64,000 bases of DNA from Bacillus paralicheniformis. GTDB taxonomy: Bacteria > Bacillota > Bacilli > Bacillales > Bacillaceae. A program made the translations under genes and the position numbers. Below, piece by piece: positions 17,427-32,020 of this stretch. The stretch lies in contig NZ_LBMN02000035.1 in NCBI RefSeq assembly GCF_001042485.2, forward strand, positions 1 to 64,000. Direction: 5' to 3'. Numbering within the stretch: position 1 is the stretch's first letter; each line of letters starts with the position of its first letter. Below the pieces are notes generated by a model that saw only the letters and a program-made list of their open reading frames with translations, did not search any database and was not told the DNA's origin.

Positions 17427-17455
17427 TTTACTCCTTTTCTTTTTCTTGTTAAAAT
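17427..17455 (+). promoter_or_regulatory. extended -10 promoter of lspA
   Basis: TTTACT (17427-17432), a 17-bp spacer and TAAAAT (17450-17455) preceded by TGT, an extended -10. It lies 39 bases before the lspA GTG. Confidence 0.5.
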
Positions 17456-17493
17456 GCTTAAATGAAGAGAAACAGAAACTGGAGGAACGGTTT

Positions 17494-17955
17494 GTGCCTT
17501 ATTACATAATTGCAGTGCTCATTATCGGTATCGATCAATTTACAAAATGGCTGGTCGTCAGCAAAATGGAGTACGGTGAAAGCATTCTCGTCATCGACGG
17601 TTTCTTTCAAATTACGTCGCACAGAAATACAGGCGCAGCATGGGGCATTTTGGCCGGACAGATGTGGTTTTTTTACATCATTACCACGGCGGTTATCATC
17701 GGCATTGTTTACTACATTCAAAAACATGCCAAAGGACAAATCCTGCTCGGAACCGCTCTCGGATTGATGCTTGGCGGTGCTGTCGGCAATTTTATCGACC
17801 GCGTGTTCAGGCAAGAAGTTGTCGATTTTATACACGTGACGATCGTCAATTATCATTATCCGATTTTCAACATTGCCGATTCATCTTTATGCGTCGGTGT
17901 CCTGCTCTTATTTATACAAATGCTGTTAGACGGAAAGAAGAAGAAGGAGCTGTAA
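17494..17955 (+). CDS. lspA: lipoprotein signal peptidase (signal peptidase II)
   Basis: This membrane aspartyl protease of 153 aa removes signal peptides from prolipoproteins after diacylglyceryl transfer. Four hydrophobic segments span it. The catalytic pair is D102 (GNFIDRVF) and D129 (FNIADSSL), and the conserved RNTGAAWG is at 44-51. GTG 17494 is chosen. GGAGG is eight bases upstream, and the length matches the family. Longer in-frame openings lack support. It is followed two bases later by ylyB, with which it is probably co-transcribed. Confidence 0.95.
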   Translation: MPYYIIAVLIIGIDQFTKWLVVSKMEYGESILVIDGFFQITSHRNTGAAWGILAGQMWFFYIITTAVIIGIVYYIQKHAKGQILLGTALGLMLGGAVGNFIDRVFRQEVVDFIHVTIVNYHYPIFNIADSSLCVGVLLLFIQMLLDGKKKKEL

Positions 17956-17956
17956 C

Positions 17957-18871
17957 ATGGAGCATTATGATATGACCGTTCATGAAGAACATAAAGGTGA
18001 ACGGATTGACAAGTACTTGACCGCAGTTGAAGCGGATTGGTCGCGGACTCAGGTGCAGCAGTGGATTAAAGAAGACCGCGTGCTGGTTAACGGAAATGCG
18101 GTCAAAGCCAATTATAAAGTTCAGGATGGGGATGCGGTGTCAGTCCATGTTCCAGAACCGGAACCGCTTGATGTCATGGCTGAACCGATGGATCTTGATA
18201 TTTATTATGAGGATCAGGACGTTCTTGTCGTCAACAAGCCGCGCGGAATGGTGGTTCATCCGGCTCCCGGCCATCTGACGGGGACGCTTGTCAACGGTTT
18301 GATGGCGCATTGTGACGATCTGTCAGGCATCAACGGCGTGATGAGGCCGGGCATCGTCCACCGGATTGATAAGGACACTTCAGGTCTGTTGATGGTTGCC
18401 AAAAACGACATGGCGCATGAATCGCTCGTGAATCAGCTTGTCAACAAAACGGTGACGAGAAAATACACCGCGCTTGTCCACGGCGTCATCCCGCATGACC
18501 ACGGGACGATCGACGCGCCGATCGGCAGGGATAAAAAAGACAGGCAGAGTATGACGGTCACAAGGGAAAATGGAAAGCATGCCGTCACTCATTTTGAAGT
18601 GATCGAACGGTTCGACGATTTCACTGTTGTTGAATGCCAGCTTGAAACGGGGCGAACCCATCAAATTCGCGTGCATATGAAATATATCGGTTTTCCTCTG
18701 GCGGGAGATCCGAAATACGGCCCGAAAAAGACGGTCGATTTCAACGGCCAGGTGCTGCATGCGGGCGTATTGGGATTTGACCATCCGCGTACCGGAGAAT
18801 ATGTTGAATTTGAGGCGCCTCTGCCTGATGACATGAAAAATCTCCTCGACAAAATTCGAAATAAACGTTGA
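17957..18871 (+). CDS. ylyB: RluD-family 23S rRNA pseudouridine synthase
   Basis: This 304-aa enzyme isomerises uridine in 23S rRNA helix 69. An N-terminal S4 domain (residues 14-75) precedes the RluA-type catalytic domain. The catalytic Asp lies in HRIDKDTSGLLMVAKN, and GRTHQIRVHMKYIG closes the active site. The ATG is one base after the lspA stop. The -35 of the pyr promoter overlaps its stop codon, so ylyB and the pyr operon are packed end to end. Confidence 0.92.
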   Translation: MEHYDMTVHEEHKGERIDKYLTAVEADWSRTQVQQWIKEDRVLVNGNAVKANYKVQDGDAVSVHVPEPEPLDVMAEPMDLDIYYEDQDVLVVNKPRGMVVHPAPGHLTGTLVNGLMAHCDDLSGINGVMRPGIVHRIDKDTSGLLMVAKNDMAHESLVNQLVNKTVTRKYTALVHGVIPHDHGTIDAPIGRDKKDRQSMTVTRENGKHAVTHFEVIERFDDFTVVECQLETGRTHQIRVHMKYIGFPLAGDPKYGPKKTVDFNGQVLHAGVLGFDHPRTGEYVEFEAPLPDDMKNLLDKIRNKR

Positions 18872-18896
18872 CAGACGTTTTCTTTTTTGAAATAAT
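18868..18896 (+). promoter_or_regulatory. pyr operon promoter
   Basis: TTGACA (18868-18873), a 17-bp spacer and AATAAT (18891-18896). The -35 overlaps the ylyB stop codon TGA (18869-18871). Confidence 0.8.
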
Positions 18897-18924
18897 AAAT
18901 GCAGTTAAATCAGATTCTTTAACA

Positions 18925-19596
<672 letters not shown>

Positions 19597-19618
19597 ATGA
19601 CAATCCTTTTTTAAATGC

Positions 19619-19721
19619 ATTCCAGTGAGTTTGCAAAGAGGGATAGAACGAAAGATGCCGCCTCACCATGCGGCGGATCTTTGTCTGCCTCTTTGCGCAA
19701 TTTAAGCAAAGAGGCTTTTTT
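19619..19721 (+). promoter_or_regulatory. PyrR-binding site and attenuator 2 (pyrR-pyrP)
   Basis: TTCCAGTGAGTTTGCAAAG from 19619 matches the PyrR loop consensus with one variation in the GAGAGG core. A GC-rich hairpin follows (GCCGC with GCGGC). The terminator pairs GCCTCTTTGC (19687-19696) with GCAAAGAGGC (19706-19715) and ends in six T residues. Confidence 0.88.
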
Positions 19722-19789
19722 AATGGGCACAATCTTTTCAGGATATAAAGACATCAAAGACAGTGAGTCAACCATCAGGAGGAAAAAAT

Positions 19790-21094
19790 ATGAGTCAGAA
19801 AAAAGTGAACCTTGGTGTCAGAGAAGTACCAAAACCTTTGAATTGGATAACTTTCAGCCTGCAGCATCTGTTTGCCATGTTCGGAGCGACGATCCTCGTG
19901 CCAAAGCTTGTAGGCTTAAGCCCAGGCGTGGCCCTTATAACGAGCGGGCTAGGAACGCTTGCATATCTCTTGATTACAAAAGGACAGATCCCGGCTTACT
20001 TAGGTTCATCCTTTGCATTTATTGCCCCGATTATCGCAGCAAAAGCCGCCGGAGGCCCTGGGGCGGCCATGATCGGCGCATTTATGGCAGGCATCGCCTA
20101 CGGGCTGATCGCCCTGCTCATCCAGCAGCTGGGAACGGACTGGCTGATGAGGCTCCTGCCGCCTGTTGTCGTCGGTCCGGTCATTATCGTCATCGGACTC
20201 GGGCTGGCAAGCACGGCTGTCAATATGGCCATGTATGAAGATTCGGGAGCAAAAGTGCTCGTCTACAGCGCCAAACATTTTGGCGTTGCAGGATTCACAC
20301 TCGCGCTCACCATAATCTGCGCGATTTTCTTAAGAGGATTTTTCAGCCTGATTCCTGTCTTGATCGGAATTATCGGCGGATACTTGTTCGCCCTGACCCA
20401 AGGCATCGTCGACTTCCAGATGGTCCTTGACGCCAAATGGTTTGCTGTTCCAGATTTCGTCATTCCGTTTGTCGACTATACGCCGAGCGCGGCGGCTGTC
20501 GGAATTGGAATCGCCATGGTGCCCGTTGCTTTCGTGACAATGTCAGAACATATCGGCCACCAAATGGTATTAAGCAAAGTCGTCGGTCAGGATTTCATTA
20601 AGAAGCCCGGGCTTCACCGCTCGATTTTCGGCGACAGTGTCGCAACGATGCTGGCATCATGCATCGGCGGACCGCCGACAACGACCTACGGAGAAAACAT
20701 CGGCGTACTCGCCATCACAAGAGTATTCAGCGTATTTGTCATCGGCGGAGCGGCTGTTATTGCACTGTGCTTCGGGTTTATCGGCAAAATTTCGGCCCTG
20801 ATCAGCTCTGTCCCTTCTGCAGTCATGGGAGGCGTTTCCTTCCTGCTGTTCGGTATCATCGCATCAAGCGGACTGCGCATGCTGATTGATAACAAAATTG
20901 ACTTGGAAAATAAGCGAAACCTGATCATCTCATCCGTCATTCTCGTCATCGGAGTGGGCGGCGCATTTATCAAAATCTCAGGGTTCGAGCTGTCAAGCAT
21001 GGCGCTTGCAGCGATCGTCGGAGTGATTTTAAACCTTGTCCTGCCTGAATCAAAGGGAGATCAGGACGGGATTGAAATAGAAGAGCATATTTAA
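19790..21094 (+). CDS. pyrP: PyrP, uracil permease
   Basis: This proton-coupled uracil importer of 434 aa belongs to the NCS2 (nucleobase-ascorbate transporter) family. It has some 12-14 hydrophobic segments. Family features include QHLFAMFGATILVP near the N-terminus, SFAFIAPI, the substrate-site MSEHIGHQMVLSKVVGQD and GGPPTTTYGENIGVLAITRV. ATG 19790 follows AGGAGG. Control is by attenuators 1 and 2, so import shuts off with pyrimidine plenty. Confidence 0.96.
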   Translation: MSQKKVNLGVREVPKPLNWITFSLQHLFAMFGATILVPKLVGLSPGVALITSGLGTLAYLLITKGQIPAYLGSSFAFIAPIIAAKAAGGPGAAMIGAFMAGIAYGLIALLIQQLGTDWLMRLLPPVVVGPVIIVIGLGLASTAVNMAMYEDSGAKVLVYSAKHFGVAGFTLALTIICAIFLRGFFSLIPVLIGIIGGYLFALTQGIVDFQMVLDAKWFAVPDFVIPFVDYTPSAAAVGIGIAMVPVAFVTMSEHIGHQMVLSKVVGQDFIKKPGLHRSIFGDSVATMLASCIGGPPTTTYGENIGVLAITRVFSVFVIGGAAVIALCFGFIGKISALISSVPSAVMGGVSFLLFGIIASSGLRMLIDNKIDLENKRNLIISSVILVIGVGGAFIKISGFELSSMALAAIVGVILNLVLPESKGDQDGIEIEEHI

Positions 21095-21108
21095 AAACCT
21101 TTTAAATG

Positions 21109-21206
21109 AAGTCCAGAGAGGCTTGAAAGGGTTACGGAGAGAGAAGTGCAAAAAAGCGCATTCTCTGGTTCACTGTACCCCAAGCCGTTGTGGCTTGGGG
21201 TTTTTT
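21109..21206 (+). promoter_or_regulatory. PyrR-binding site and attenuator 3 (pyrP-pyrB)
   Basis: AAGTCCAGAGAGGCTTG from 21109 is the PyrR-binding loop. The terminator pairs CCCCAAGCC (21178-21186) with GGCTTGGGG (21192-21200) and ends in six T residues. It controls the eight biosynthetic genes downstream. Confidence 0.92.
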
Positions 21207-21226
21207 CACAGGAAATTAAAGCCTGA

Positions 21227-23425
<2,199 letters not shown>

Positions 23426-23429
<4 letters not shown>

Positions 23430-24520
23430 AAAGACGTCTTGTACTAGAAAACGGAACAATTTTTGAAGGGGAAGCTTTCGGCAGCCTGGAAAACACCATG
23501 GGAGAAGTCGTCTTCAACACGGGGATGACAGGCTATCAAGAAATCCTCTCAGACCCGTCATACTGCGGACAAATTGTCACACTGACCTACCCGCTGATCG
23601 GGAACTACGGAATCAACAGAGACGACTTTGAATCTATCACCCCTTATGTGAAAGGGTTTATCGTAAAAGAGTTATGTCAACTTCCGTCAAACTGGCGCTC
23701 TGCTTATACCCTTGATGAATATTTAAAAATGAAAAACATCCCGGGACTCTCGGGAATTGACACGAGAAAGCTGACAAGAATGATCAGAACGGCAGGTACG
23801 CTGAAAGGGGTTTTTGCCGGCCCGAAAGAAGATGCTGAGGCTTTGGTTCAAAAGCTGAAAGAAACGAACCTTCCGACCGATCAGGTCAGCCAAGTTTCAA
23901 CAAAAACGGCATATCCGAGCCCTGGGAGGGGGAAGCGAATCGTGCTTGTCGATTTCGGAATGAAGCACGGCATCTTAAGAGAGCTGAACAAGCGCAAATG
24001 CGATGTGATCGTCGTTCCTCACAATGTAACGGCAGAAGAAGTGATGCAGCTGAAGCCTGACGGCGTAATGCTGTCAAACGGACCCGGAGATCCAACGGAC
24101 GTACCCGAAGCAATTGCCATGATTCAAAACATTCTCGGCAAGGTTCCATTGTTCGGCATCTGTCTCGGCCATCAGCTGTTTGCCCTCGCCTGCGGAGCAA
24201 AGACGGCGAAAATGAAATTCGGACACCGCGGTTCCAACCATCCGGTTAAAGAGCTTGCAACCGGAAGAGTATCAATTACGGCTCAAAACCACGGCTATAC
24301 CGTATCGACCGTTGAAAACACGCCGCTTGAAGTGACGCATGTGGCGATTAATGACGACACAATCGAAGGGCTTAAACATAAACACGAACCGGCTTTCACG
24401 GTTCAATACCATCCGGAAGCTTCACCGGGACCGGAAGACGCCAACCATTTATTTGATCAATTTTTACACATGATTGAAACCACAGAGAAAGAAGGGGAAG
24501 CGGTATGCCTAAACGCGTAG
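23426..24520 (+). CDS. pyrAA: carbamoyl-phosphate synthase, glutamine-hydrolysing small subunit
   Basis: This 364-aa glutamine amidotransferase subunit supplies ammonia to PyrAB through a tunnel. The N-terminal CPSase_sm_chain domain ([20 protein letters not shown]) is followed by a class I GATase domain with catalytic C246 ([13 protein letters not shown]) and the His-Glu pair in [10 protein letters not shown]. It is the pyrimidine-specific copy in Bacillus; a second arginine-specific pair (carAB) lies elsewhere in those genomes. It overlaps pyrAB by 16 bases. Confidence 0.97.
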
Positions 24521-27500
24521 ATATCAAAAAGATTTTGGTGATCGGATCAGGGCCGATTATTATCGGGCAGGCGGCGGAATTTGATTATGCGGGTACACAG
24601 GCCTGCCTCGCTTTAAAAGAAGAAGGCTATGAAGTCATTCTCGTCAACTCGAATCCGGCGACGATCATGACGGATACGGAAATGGCCGACCGCGTATATA
24701 TCGAACCGCTGACGCTTGAATTCTTAACACGTATCATCCGCAAAGAGCGGCCGGACGCCATTTTGCCGACATTGGGCGGGCAGACGGGCCTCAACTTGGC
24801 GGTCGAACTGTCCGAGCACGGCATCCTGGCTGAGTGCGGTGTTGAAGTGCTCGGCACGAAATTGGCTGCGATCCAACAAGCGGAGGACCGCGACTTGTTC
24901 AGAAGCCTGATGAATGAGTTGAATGAACCGGTTCCGGAAAGCGAGATTATCCACTCGCTCGAGGAAGCGCGCGAGTTCGTCGAGCGCATCGGCTTCCCCG
25001 TCATCGTCCGGCCGGCATACACGCTCGGCGGAACAGGCGGAGGCATCTGCTCAAACGAAGACGAGCTGAAGGAAATTGTTGAAAACGGCTTAAAAATGAG
25101 CCCGGTTCACCAATGTCTGCTTGAAAAGAGCATCGCCGGCTACAAAGAAATCGAGTATGAAGTCATGAGAGACTCGAGCGATCACGCGATCGTCGTCTGC
25201 AATATGGAAAACATCGATCCGGTCGGGATTCATACCGGGGACAGCATCGTTGTAGCGCCGAGCCAGACGCTGAGCGACCGCGAATACCAAATGCTTCGCA
25301 ATGTATCGCTGAAAATCATCCGCGCGCTTGAAATCGAAGGCGGCTGTAATGTTCAGCTGGCGCTTGACCCGGACAGCTTTCAGTACTACATCATCGAGGT
25401 AAACCCGCGGGTCAGCCGTTCATCAGCGCTTGCCTCAAAAGCGACTGGCTATCCGATCGCAAAGCTTGCCGCTAAAATTGCCGTCGGTTTGTCTCTTGAC
25501 GAAATGATGAATCCTGTGACAGGAAAAACGTACGCGTCTTTCGAACCTGCACTCGACTATGTCGTTTCAAAAATACCGCGCTGGCCGTTTGATAAATTCG
25601 AATCGGCAAACCGCAAGCTCGGCACGCAGATGAAAGCGACAGGCGAAGTGATGGCGATCGGAAGAACGTGGGAGGAATCTCTCCTGAAAGCGGTCCGTTC
25701 TCTTGAAGCGGATGTCTATCACCTGGAGCTGAAAGATGCCGGTGAGATCTCGAATGAAGTGCTTGAAAAACGGATTAAAAAAGCGGGAGACGAACGTCTC
25801 TTTTACTTGGCCGAAGCGTTTAGAAGAGGATACACGGTCAGCGATCTCCACGAATTTTCGGCAATTGACCTGTTCTTCCTGCACAAGCTTGAGGGAATCA
25901 TTCGCTTTGAAGAAAAGCTGAAAGCCGGGCGCGGTGACCTGGGTCTTTTGAAAGAAGCGAAAGAGCTCGGTTTTTCAGACCGCTTCATCAGCCTTCTCTG
26001 GGAGATGCCTGAAAGAAAGCTTTATGATCTTAGAAAAGAAACAGGCATCACGCCTGTTTATAAAATGGTTGATACATGTGCGGCCGAATTTGAATCGGAG
26101 ACACCTTATTTCTACAGCACATATGAAGAGGAAAACGAATCGGTCAGAACAGACAAAAACAGCGTTATCGTTCTTGGCTCCGGCCCGATCCGGATCGGCC
26201 AGGGGGTCGAATTCGATTATGCGACTGTGCATTCGGTTTGGGCGATCAAAGAAGCCGGCTATGAAGCAATCATTATTAACAACAATCCTGAGACGGTTTC
26301 AACAGACTTCAGCATCTCCGACAAGCTCTACTTTGAGCCGCTTACTGTTGAAGATGTCATGCATATCATCGATTTGGAGCAGCCGAAAGGCGTCGTCGTT
26401 CAGTTTGGCGGACAGACTGCGATCAACCTTGCCGACGAGCTCGCGGAGCGGGGCGTCGCCATTCTTGGAACATCCCTTGAGGATTTGGACCGCGCCGAGG
26501 ACCGCGACAAGTTCGAACAGACGCTTGAAACGCTGCATGTGCCTCAGCCGCTCGGAAAAACGGCGACATCTGTGGAAGGCGCTGTTGAAATCGCAGCCAA
26601 CATCGGCTATCCGGTGCTTGTCCGCCCATCGTATGTACTTGGGGGGCGTGCGATGGAGATCGTCTACCATGAAACAGAGCTTCTCCATTATATGAAGAAT
26701 GCAGTGAAAATCAATCCGCAGCACCCTGTCTTGATCGATAAATATTTGACCGGAAAGGAAATTGAAGTGGATGCGATTTCTGACGGTGAAACGGTCGTCA
26801 TTCCGGGGATTATGGAGCACATTGAACGGGCCGGCGTCCACTCAGGGGATTCGATTGCCGTTTACCCGCCGCAATCCCTTTCAGAGGACATCAAGAAAAA
26901 GATTGAAGCATACACGATTAAGCTTGCAAAAGGCTTAAACATCGTCGGCCTGCTCAACATTCAGTTTGTCCTTTCAAAAGATGAGGTTTACGTCCTTGAA
27001 GTCAACCCGAGATCGAGCCGCACGGTGCCGTTTCTCAGCAAAATCACCGGCATTCCGATGGCCAATCTCGCAACAAAAGTGATTCTCGGCGGGAAGCTTG
27101 CCGATATGGGCTATACTGAAGGCCTTCAAAAAGAGCAGGAAGGCGTATATGTGAAAGTGCCGGTCTTCTCGTTTGCAAAGCTGAGGAGAGTGGATATCAC
27201 GCTCGGACCGGAAATGAAATCGACCGGGGAAGTCATGGGCAAAGACAGTACTTTGGAAAAAGCGCTGTACAAAGGACTGATCGCTTCAGGCATCCAAATT
27301 CCGAATTACGGCTCTGTTCTCCTGACAGTTGCTGATAAAGATAAAGAGGAAGGTCTATTGATCGCCAAGCGGTTCCATGCGATCGGCTATAAAATATTGG
27401 CTACGGAAGGAACGGCCGGCTATTTAAGAGACGCATCCGTACCTGTTAAAACCGTCGGGAAAATCGGCGAAGAAGGCACAAATCTCCTTGATGTCATTCG

Positions 27501-27713
27501 AAACGGGGAAGCGCAGTTCGTCGTCAATACGCTGACAAAAGGGAAGCAGCCGGCAAGGGACGGCTTCAGAATCAGACGCGAATCCGTTGAAAACGGCGTT
27601 GCCTGCCTGACATCCCTTGATACGGCGGAAGCGATTTTGCGGGTGCTTGAAAGCATGAGCTTCCGCGCCGATCATATGCCGGCGATTAGAATTGAGCAAA
27701 AGGCGGCCGTCAG

Positions 27714-27717
<4 letters not shown>
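24505..27717 (+). CDS. pyrAB: carbamoyl-phosphate synthase, large subunit
   Basis: This 1070-aa enzyme makes carbamoyl phosphate from bicarbonate, ammonia and two ATP. It is an internal duplication: each half begins with a GSGPI(I/R)IGQ pre-ATP-grasp motif (residues about 12 and 553) and carries an ATP-grasp domain (GGTGGGI in the first half, LGGRAMEIV in the second). The C-terminal MGS-type allosteric domain starts near residue 930 ([20 protein letters not shown]) and in Bacillus binds UMP and PRPP. It overlaps both neighbours. Confidence 0.98.
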
Positions 27718-30103
<2,386 letters not shown>

Positions 30104-30107
<4 letters not shown>

Positions 30108-30733
30108 AAACAGACATTGCAAACCATTTATTAAGAATCAAAGCGGTTTTCCTGCGCCCGAACGAGCCGTTTACATGGGCGAGCGGCATCTTGTCGCCCA
30201 TCTACTGCGACAATCGTTTGACGCTTTCATATCCGGAAGTAAGGGATGATATAGCTTCAGGGCTTGCCGGACTGATTCAAGACAAGTTTCCCGGAGCCGA
30301 AATGATCGCCGGTACGGCAACTGCAGGAATCCCCCATGCCGCGCTTGCCGCCGACAGGCTGAGCCTGCCGATGTGCTACGTCAGAAGCAAACCGAAGGCG
30401 CACGGCAAAGGAAACCAAATTGAAGGCGCTGTTGTAAAAGGACAAAAAGTCGTTGTAATTGAAGATTTAATTTCAACGGGAGGAAGCGTCCTTGAAGCGG
30501 CAGCCGCTCTCACAGAGGCGGGATGTGAAGTGCTCGGTGTCGCCGCCATTTTCACTTACGGGCTTCCTAAAGCTGCCGCCGCCTTCAGCGAAGCGGGCGT
30601 TGAATACCGTACGCTGACTGATTACGATACATTGACAGAGGCTGCGCTTGCCGGCGGATATATCAGCGAACAGGATGCCGCCAAACTGAAAGAATGGAAG
30701 GCGGATCCTGAAAGCAAGTCTTGGATGGATTAA
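30104..30733 (+). CDS. pyrE: orotate phosphoribosyltransferase
   Basis: This 209-aa enzyme adds PRPP-derived ribose phosphate to orotate, giving OMP. The PRPP motif is [29 protein letters not shown] binds orotate and [18 protein letters not shown] is the flexible catalytic loop. ATG 30104 is chosen; GGGAGGG is about ten bases upstream. The in-frame GTG 30086 would start before that ribosome site. It is the last gene of the operon. Confidence 0.96.
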
Positions 30734-30737
30734 TGAT

Positions 30738-30775
30738 AAAAGCCGTATTCTCCTAATGGGAGAACGGCTTTTTTT
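30738..30775 (+). terminator. terminator of the pyr operon
   Basis: AAAGCCGT pairs with ACGGCTTT and TTCTCC with GGAGAA, with one bulged A, followed by seven T residues. Confidence 0.88.
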
Positions 30776-30850
30776 GCGTCTTTTTACAGATTTAAAAATA
30801 GTAAAATCGGATTATTTTTATTTTTTATTAATCCTATAAAAAAAGTCGGG

Positions 30851-30878
30851 TTGACTTTTGTTCGAATTGTGCTAAAAT
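30851..30878 (+). promoter_or_regulatory. promoter of the cysH operon
   Basis: TTGACT (30851-30856), 16-bp spacer, and TAAAAT (30873-30878) with TGC before it, an extended -10. It lies 21 bases before the SAM riboswitch. Confidence 0.75.
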
Positions 30879-30898
30879 TTTAAAATAACAAAAGCAAA

Positions 30899-31056
30899 CT
30901 TATCAAGAGCGGTGGAGGGACTGGTCCGATGAAACCCGGCAACCTGCGTGTGAAGCGTAAGGTGCTACTTCCAGCAAAATGCCCTCATTTTGAGAGATAA
31001 GGAATAGCGGAGTTCCTCGTCTTTCTTTCAAATTTGGAAGAAAGATTTTAATTTTT
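30899..31056 (+). ncRNA. SAM-I (S-box) riboswitch with terminator
   Basis: The aptamer has the conserved S-box sequence: CTTATCAAGAG at the start, then GGTGGAGGGACTGGTCCGA, GAAACCCGGCAACC and the closing GAGATAAGG. Helix P1 pairs 30899-30904 with 30996-31001. The expression platform is a terminator pairing TCTTTCTT (31020-31027) with AAGAAAGA (31038-31045), followed by TTTTAATTTTT. With SAM bound the terminator forms, so sulfate assimilation is switched off when methionine supply is ample. The 345 bases between pyrE and the next gene are filled by the pyr terminator, this promoter and the riboswitch. Confidence 0.95.
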
Positions 31057-31078
31057 AGGGGCAGAGGAGGAGCTAGAA

Positions 31079-31222
31079 GTGAAGACAGATGAACAGCTTG
31101 AAAAGGTGATCATCAAAATGAAAGACATGCTGAAAGACATGAATTACGGATCGATCACATTCGTTGTTCAGGACGGCAAAGTCATTCAAATCGAAAAAAA
31201 TGAAAAAATAAGATTGAAATAG
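31079..31222 (+). CDS. small YezD-like (DUF2292) protein
   Basis: A 47-codon gene with a GTG start, preceded by GAGGAGGAG (31063-31071). The protein begins MKTDEQLEKVIIKMKDML and ends in a short beta-hairpin core, YGSITFVVQDGKVIQIEKNE, that resembles the DUF2292/YezD family. Its function is unknown. It sits between the S-box and cysH and is closed by its own hairpin terminator, so it would be the first gene of the sulfate-assimilation transcript. It could be a small protein used in sulfur metabolism; that is inference from position only. Confidence 0.75.
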   Translation: MKTDEQLEKVIIKMKDMLKDMNYGSITFVVQDGKVIQIEKNEKIRLK

Positions 31223-31242
31223 CTGACTAGACAAACTAGAGG

Positions 31243-31281
31243 CGGTTTTCACAGTTTTTTTCTGCTGGAAGCCGTTTTTTT
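31243..31281 (+). terminator. internal terminator between the YezD-like gene and cysH
   Basis: CGGTTTTC (31243-31250) pairs with GGAAGCCG (31267-31274), using two G-U pairs, and an inner CAG/CTG extends it. Six to seven T residues follow. It would let part of the transcripts stop after the small gene. Confidence 0.65.
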
Positions 31282-31307
31282 GTTGGCGAAAAAAGGGGGA
31301 ACCGAAA

Positions 31308-32009
31308 ATTTTTACTTACAGCACATGGGAAGAACCAAATATCTCTTTTCAGGAAGATGACTCTTATAAAGGAGCGCTGTCCGTCTTGAAATGGGCATAC
31401 GGACATTACGGAAATCAGCTTGTATATGCGTGCAGCTTCGGAATTGAGGGAATCGTCCTGATCGATTTGATTTATAAGGTGAAAAAAGATGCGGTCATCG
31501 TTTTCCTTGATACGGGATTTCATTTTAAAGAAACGTATGAAACGATCGACGCTGTCAAAGAACGATATCCAGGCCTTCAGATTATCATGAAAACACCGGA
31601 GCTTACCGTCGAAGAGCAGGCGAAAGAATATGGGGACGAACTATGGAAGACCGCTCCGAATTCCTGCTGTGAAATGAGGAAGGTCATTCCTCTCCGCGAG
31701 ACGCTTTCAGGCTACCCGGCGTGGCTGTCGGGCCTGCGCCGCGAGCAATCGCCCGGGCGGAGCAAAACGAATTTTTTGAACAAAGATGAAAAATTCAAGT
31801 CTATCAAAGTTTGTCCGCTCATTCATTGGACGTGGAAGGATATTTGGAGATATGTGACAAAGCACGATCTCCCGTACAATCCGCTTCATGATCAAGGCTA
31901 CCCGAGCATCGGCTGCGCTCCGTGCACCTCTCCGGCCTTTACAATGGATGATCTTCGATCAGGCCGCTGGAACGGATCGGCTAAAACAGAATGCGGATTA
32001 CACGAGTAA
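31308..32009 (+). CDS. cysH: adenylylsulfate/phosphoadenylylsulfate reductase
   Basis: This 233-aa enzyme reduces activated sulfate (APS, and PAPS in B. subtilis) to sulfite with thioredoxin. The iron-sulfur cysteines are visible as CC (NSCCEMRKV) and CxxC (GCAPCTSP), and the catalytic Cys is in the C-terminal [15 protein letters not shown] binds substrate. No ATG, GTG or TTG is in frame before TTG 31386, which would remove 26 conserved residues and has no ribosome site. ATT 31308 lies eight bases after AAAAGGGGG and gives the N-terminus [M]FTYSTWEEP, matching the family start and length. I therefore call ATT as start. Confidence 0.88.
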   Translation: MFTYSTWEEPNISFQEDDSYKGALSVLKWAYGHYGNQLVYACSFGIEGIVLIDLIYKVKKDAVIVFLDTGFHFKETYETIDAVKERYPGLQIIMKTPELTVEEQAKEYGDELWKTAPNSCCEMRKVIPLRETLSGYPAWLSGLRREQSPGRSKTNFLNKDEKFKSIKVCPLIHWTWKDIWRYVTKHDLPYNPLHDQGYPSIGCAPCTSPAFTMDDLRSGRWNGSAKTECGLHE

Positions 32010-32020
32010 GGAGATGAGTC

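Noticed and set aside
26024..26695. A 223-codon plus-strand frame inside pyrAB
   Set aside because: It is out of frame within carbamoyl-phosphate synthase, basic and Ser-rich, and has no homology that I recognise.
31386..32009. TTG 31386 as the cysH start
   Set aside because: No ribosome site, and it would cut 26 residues that align with the family N-terminus; ATT 31308 fits better.
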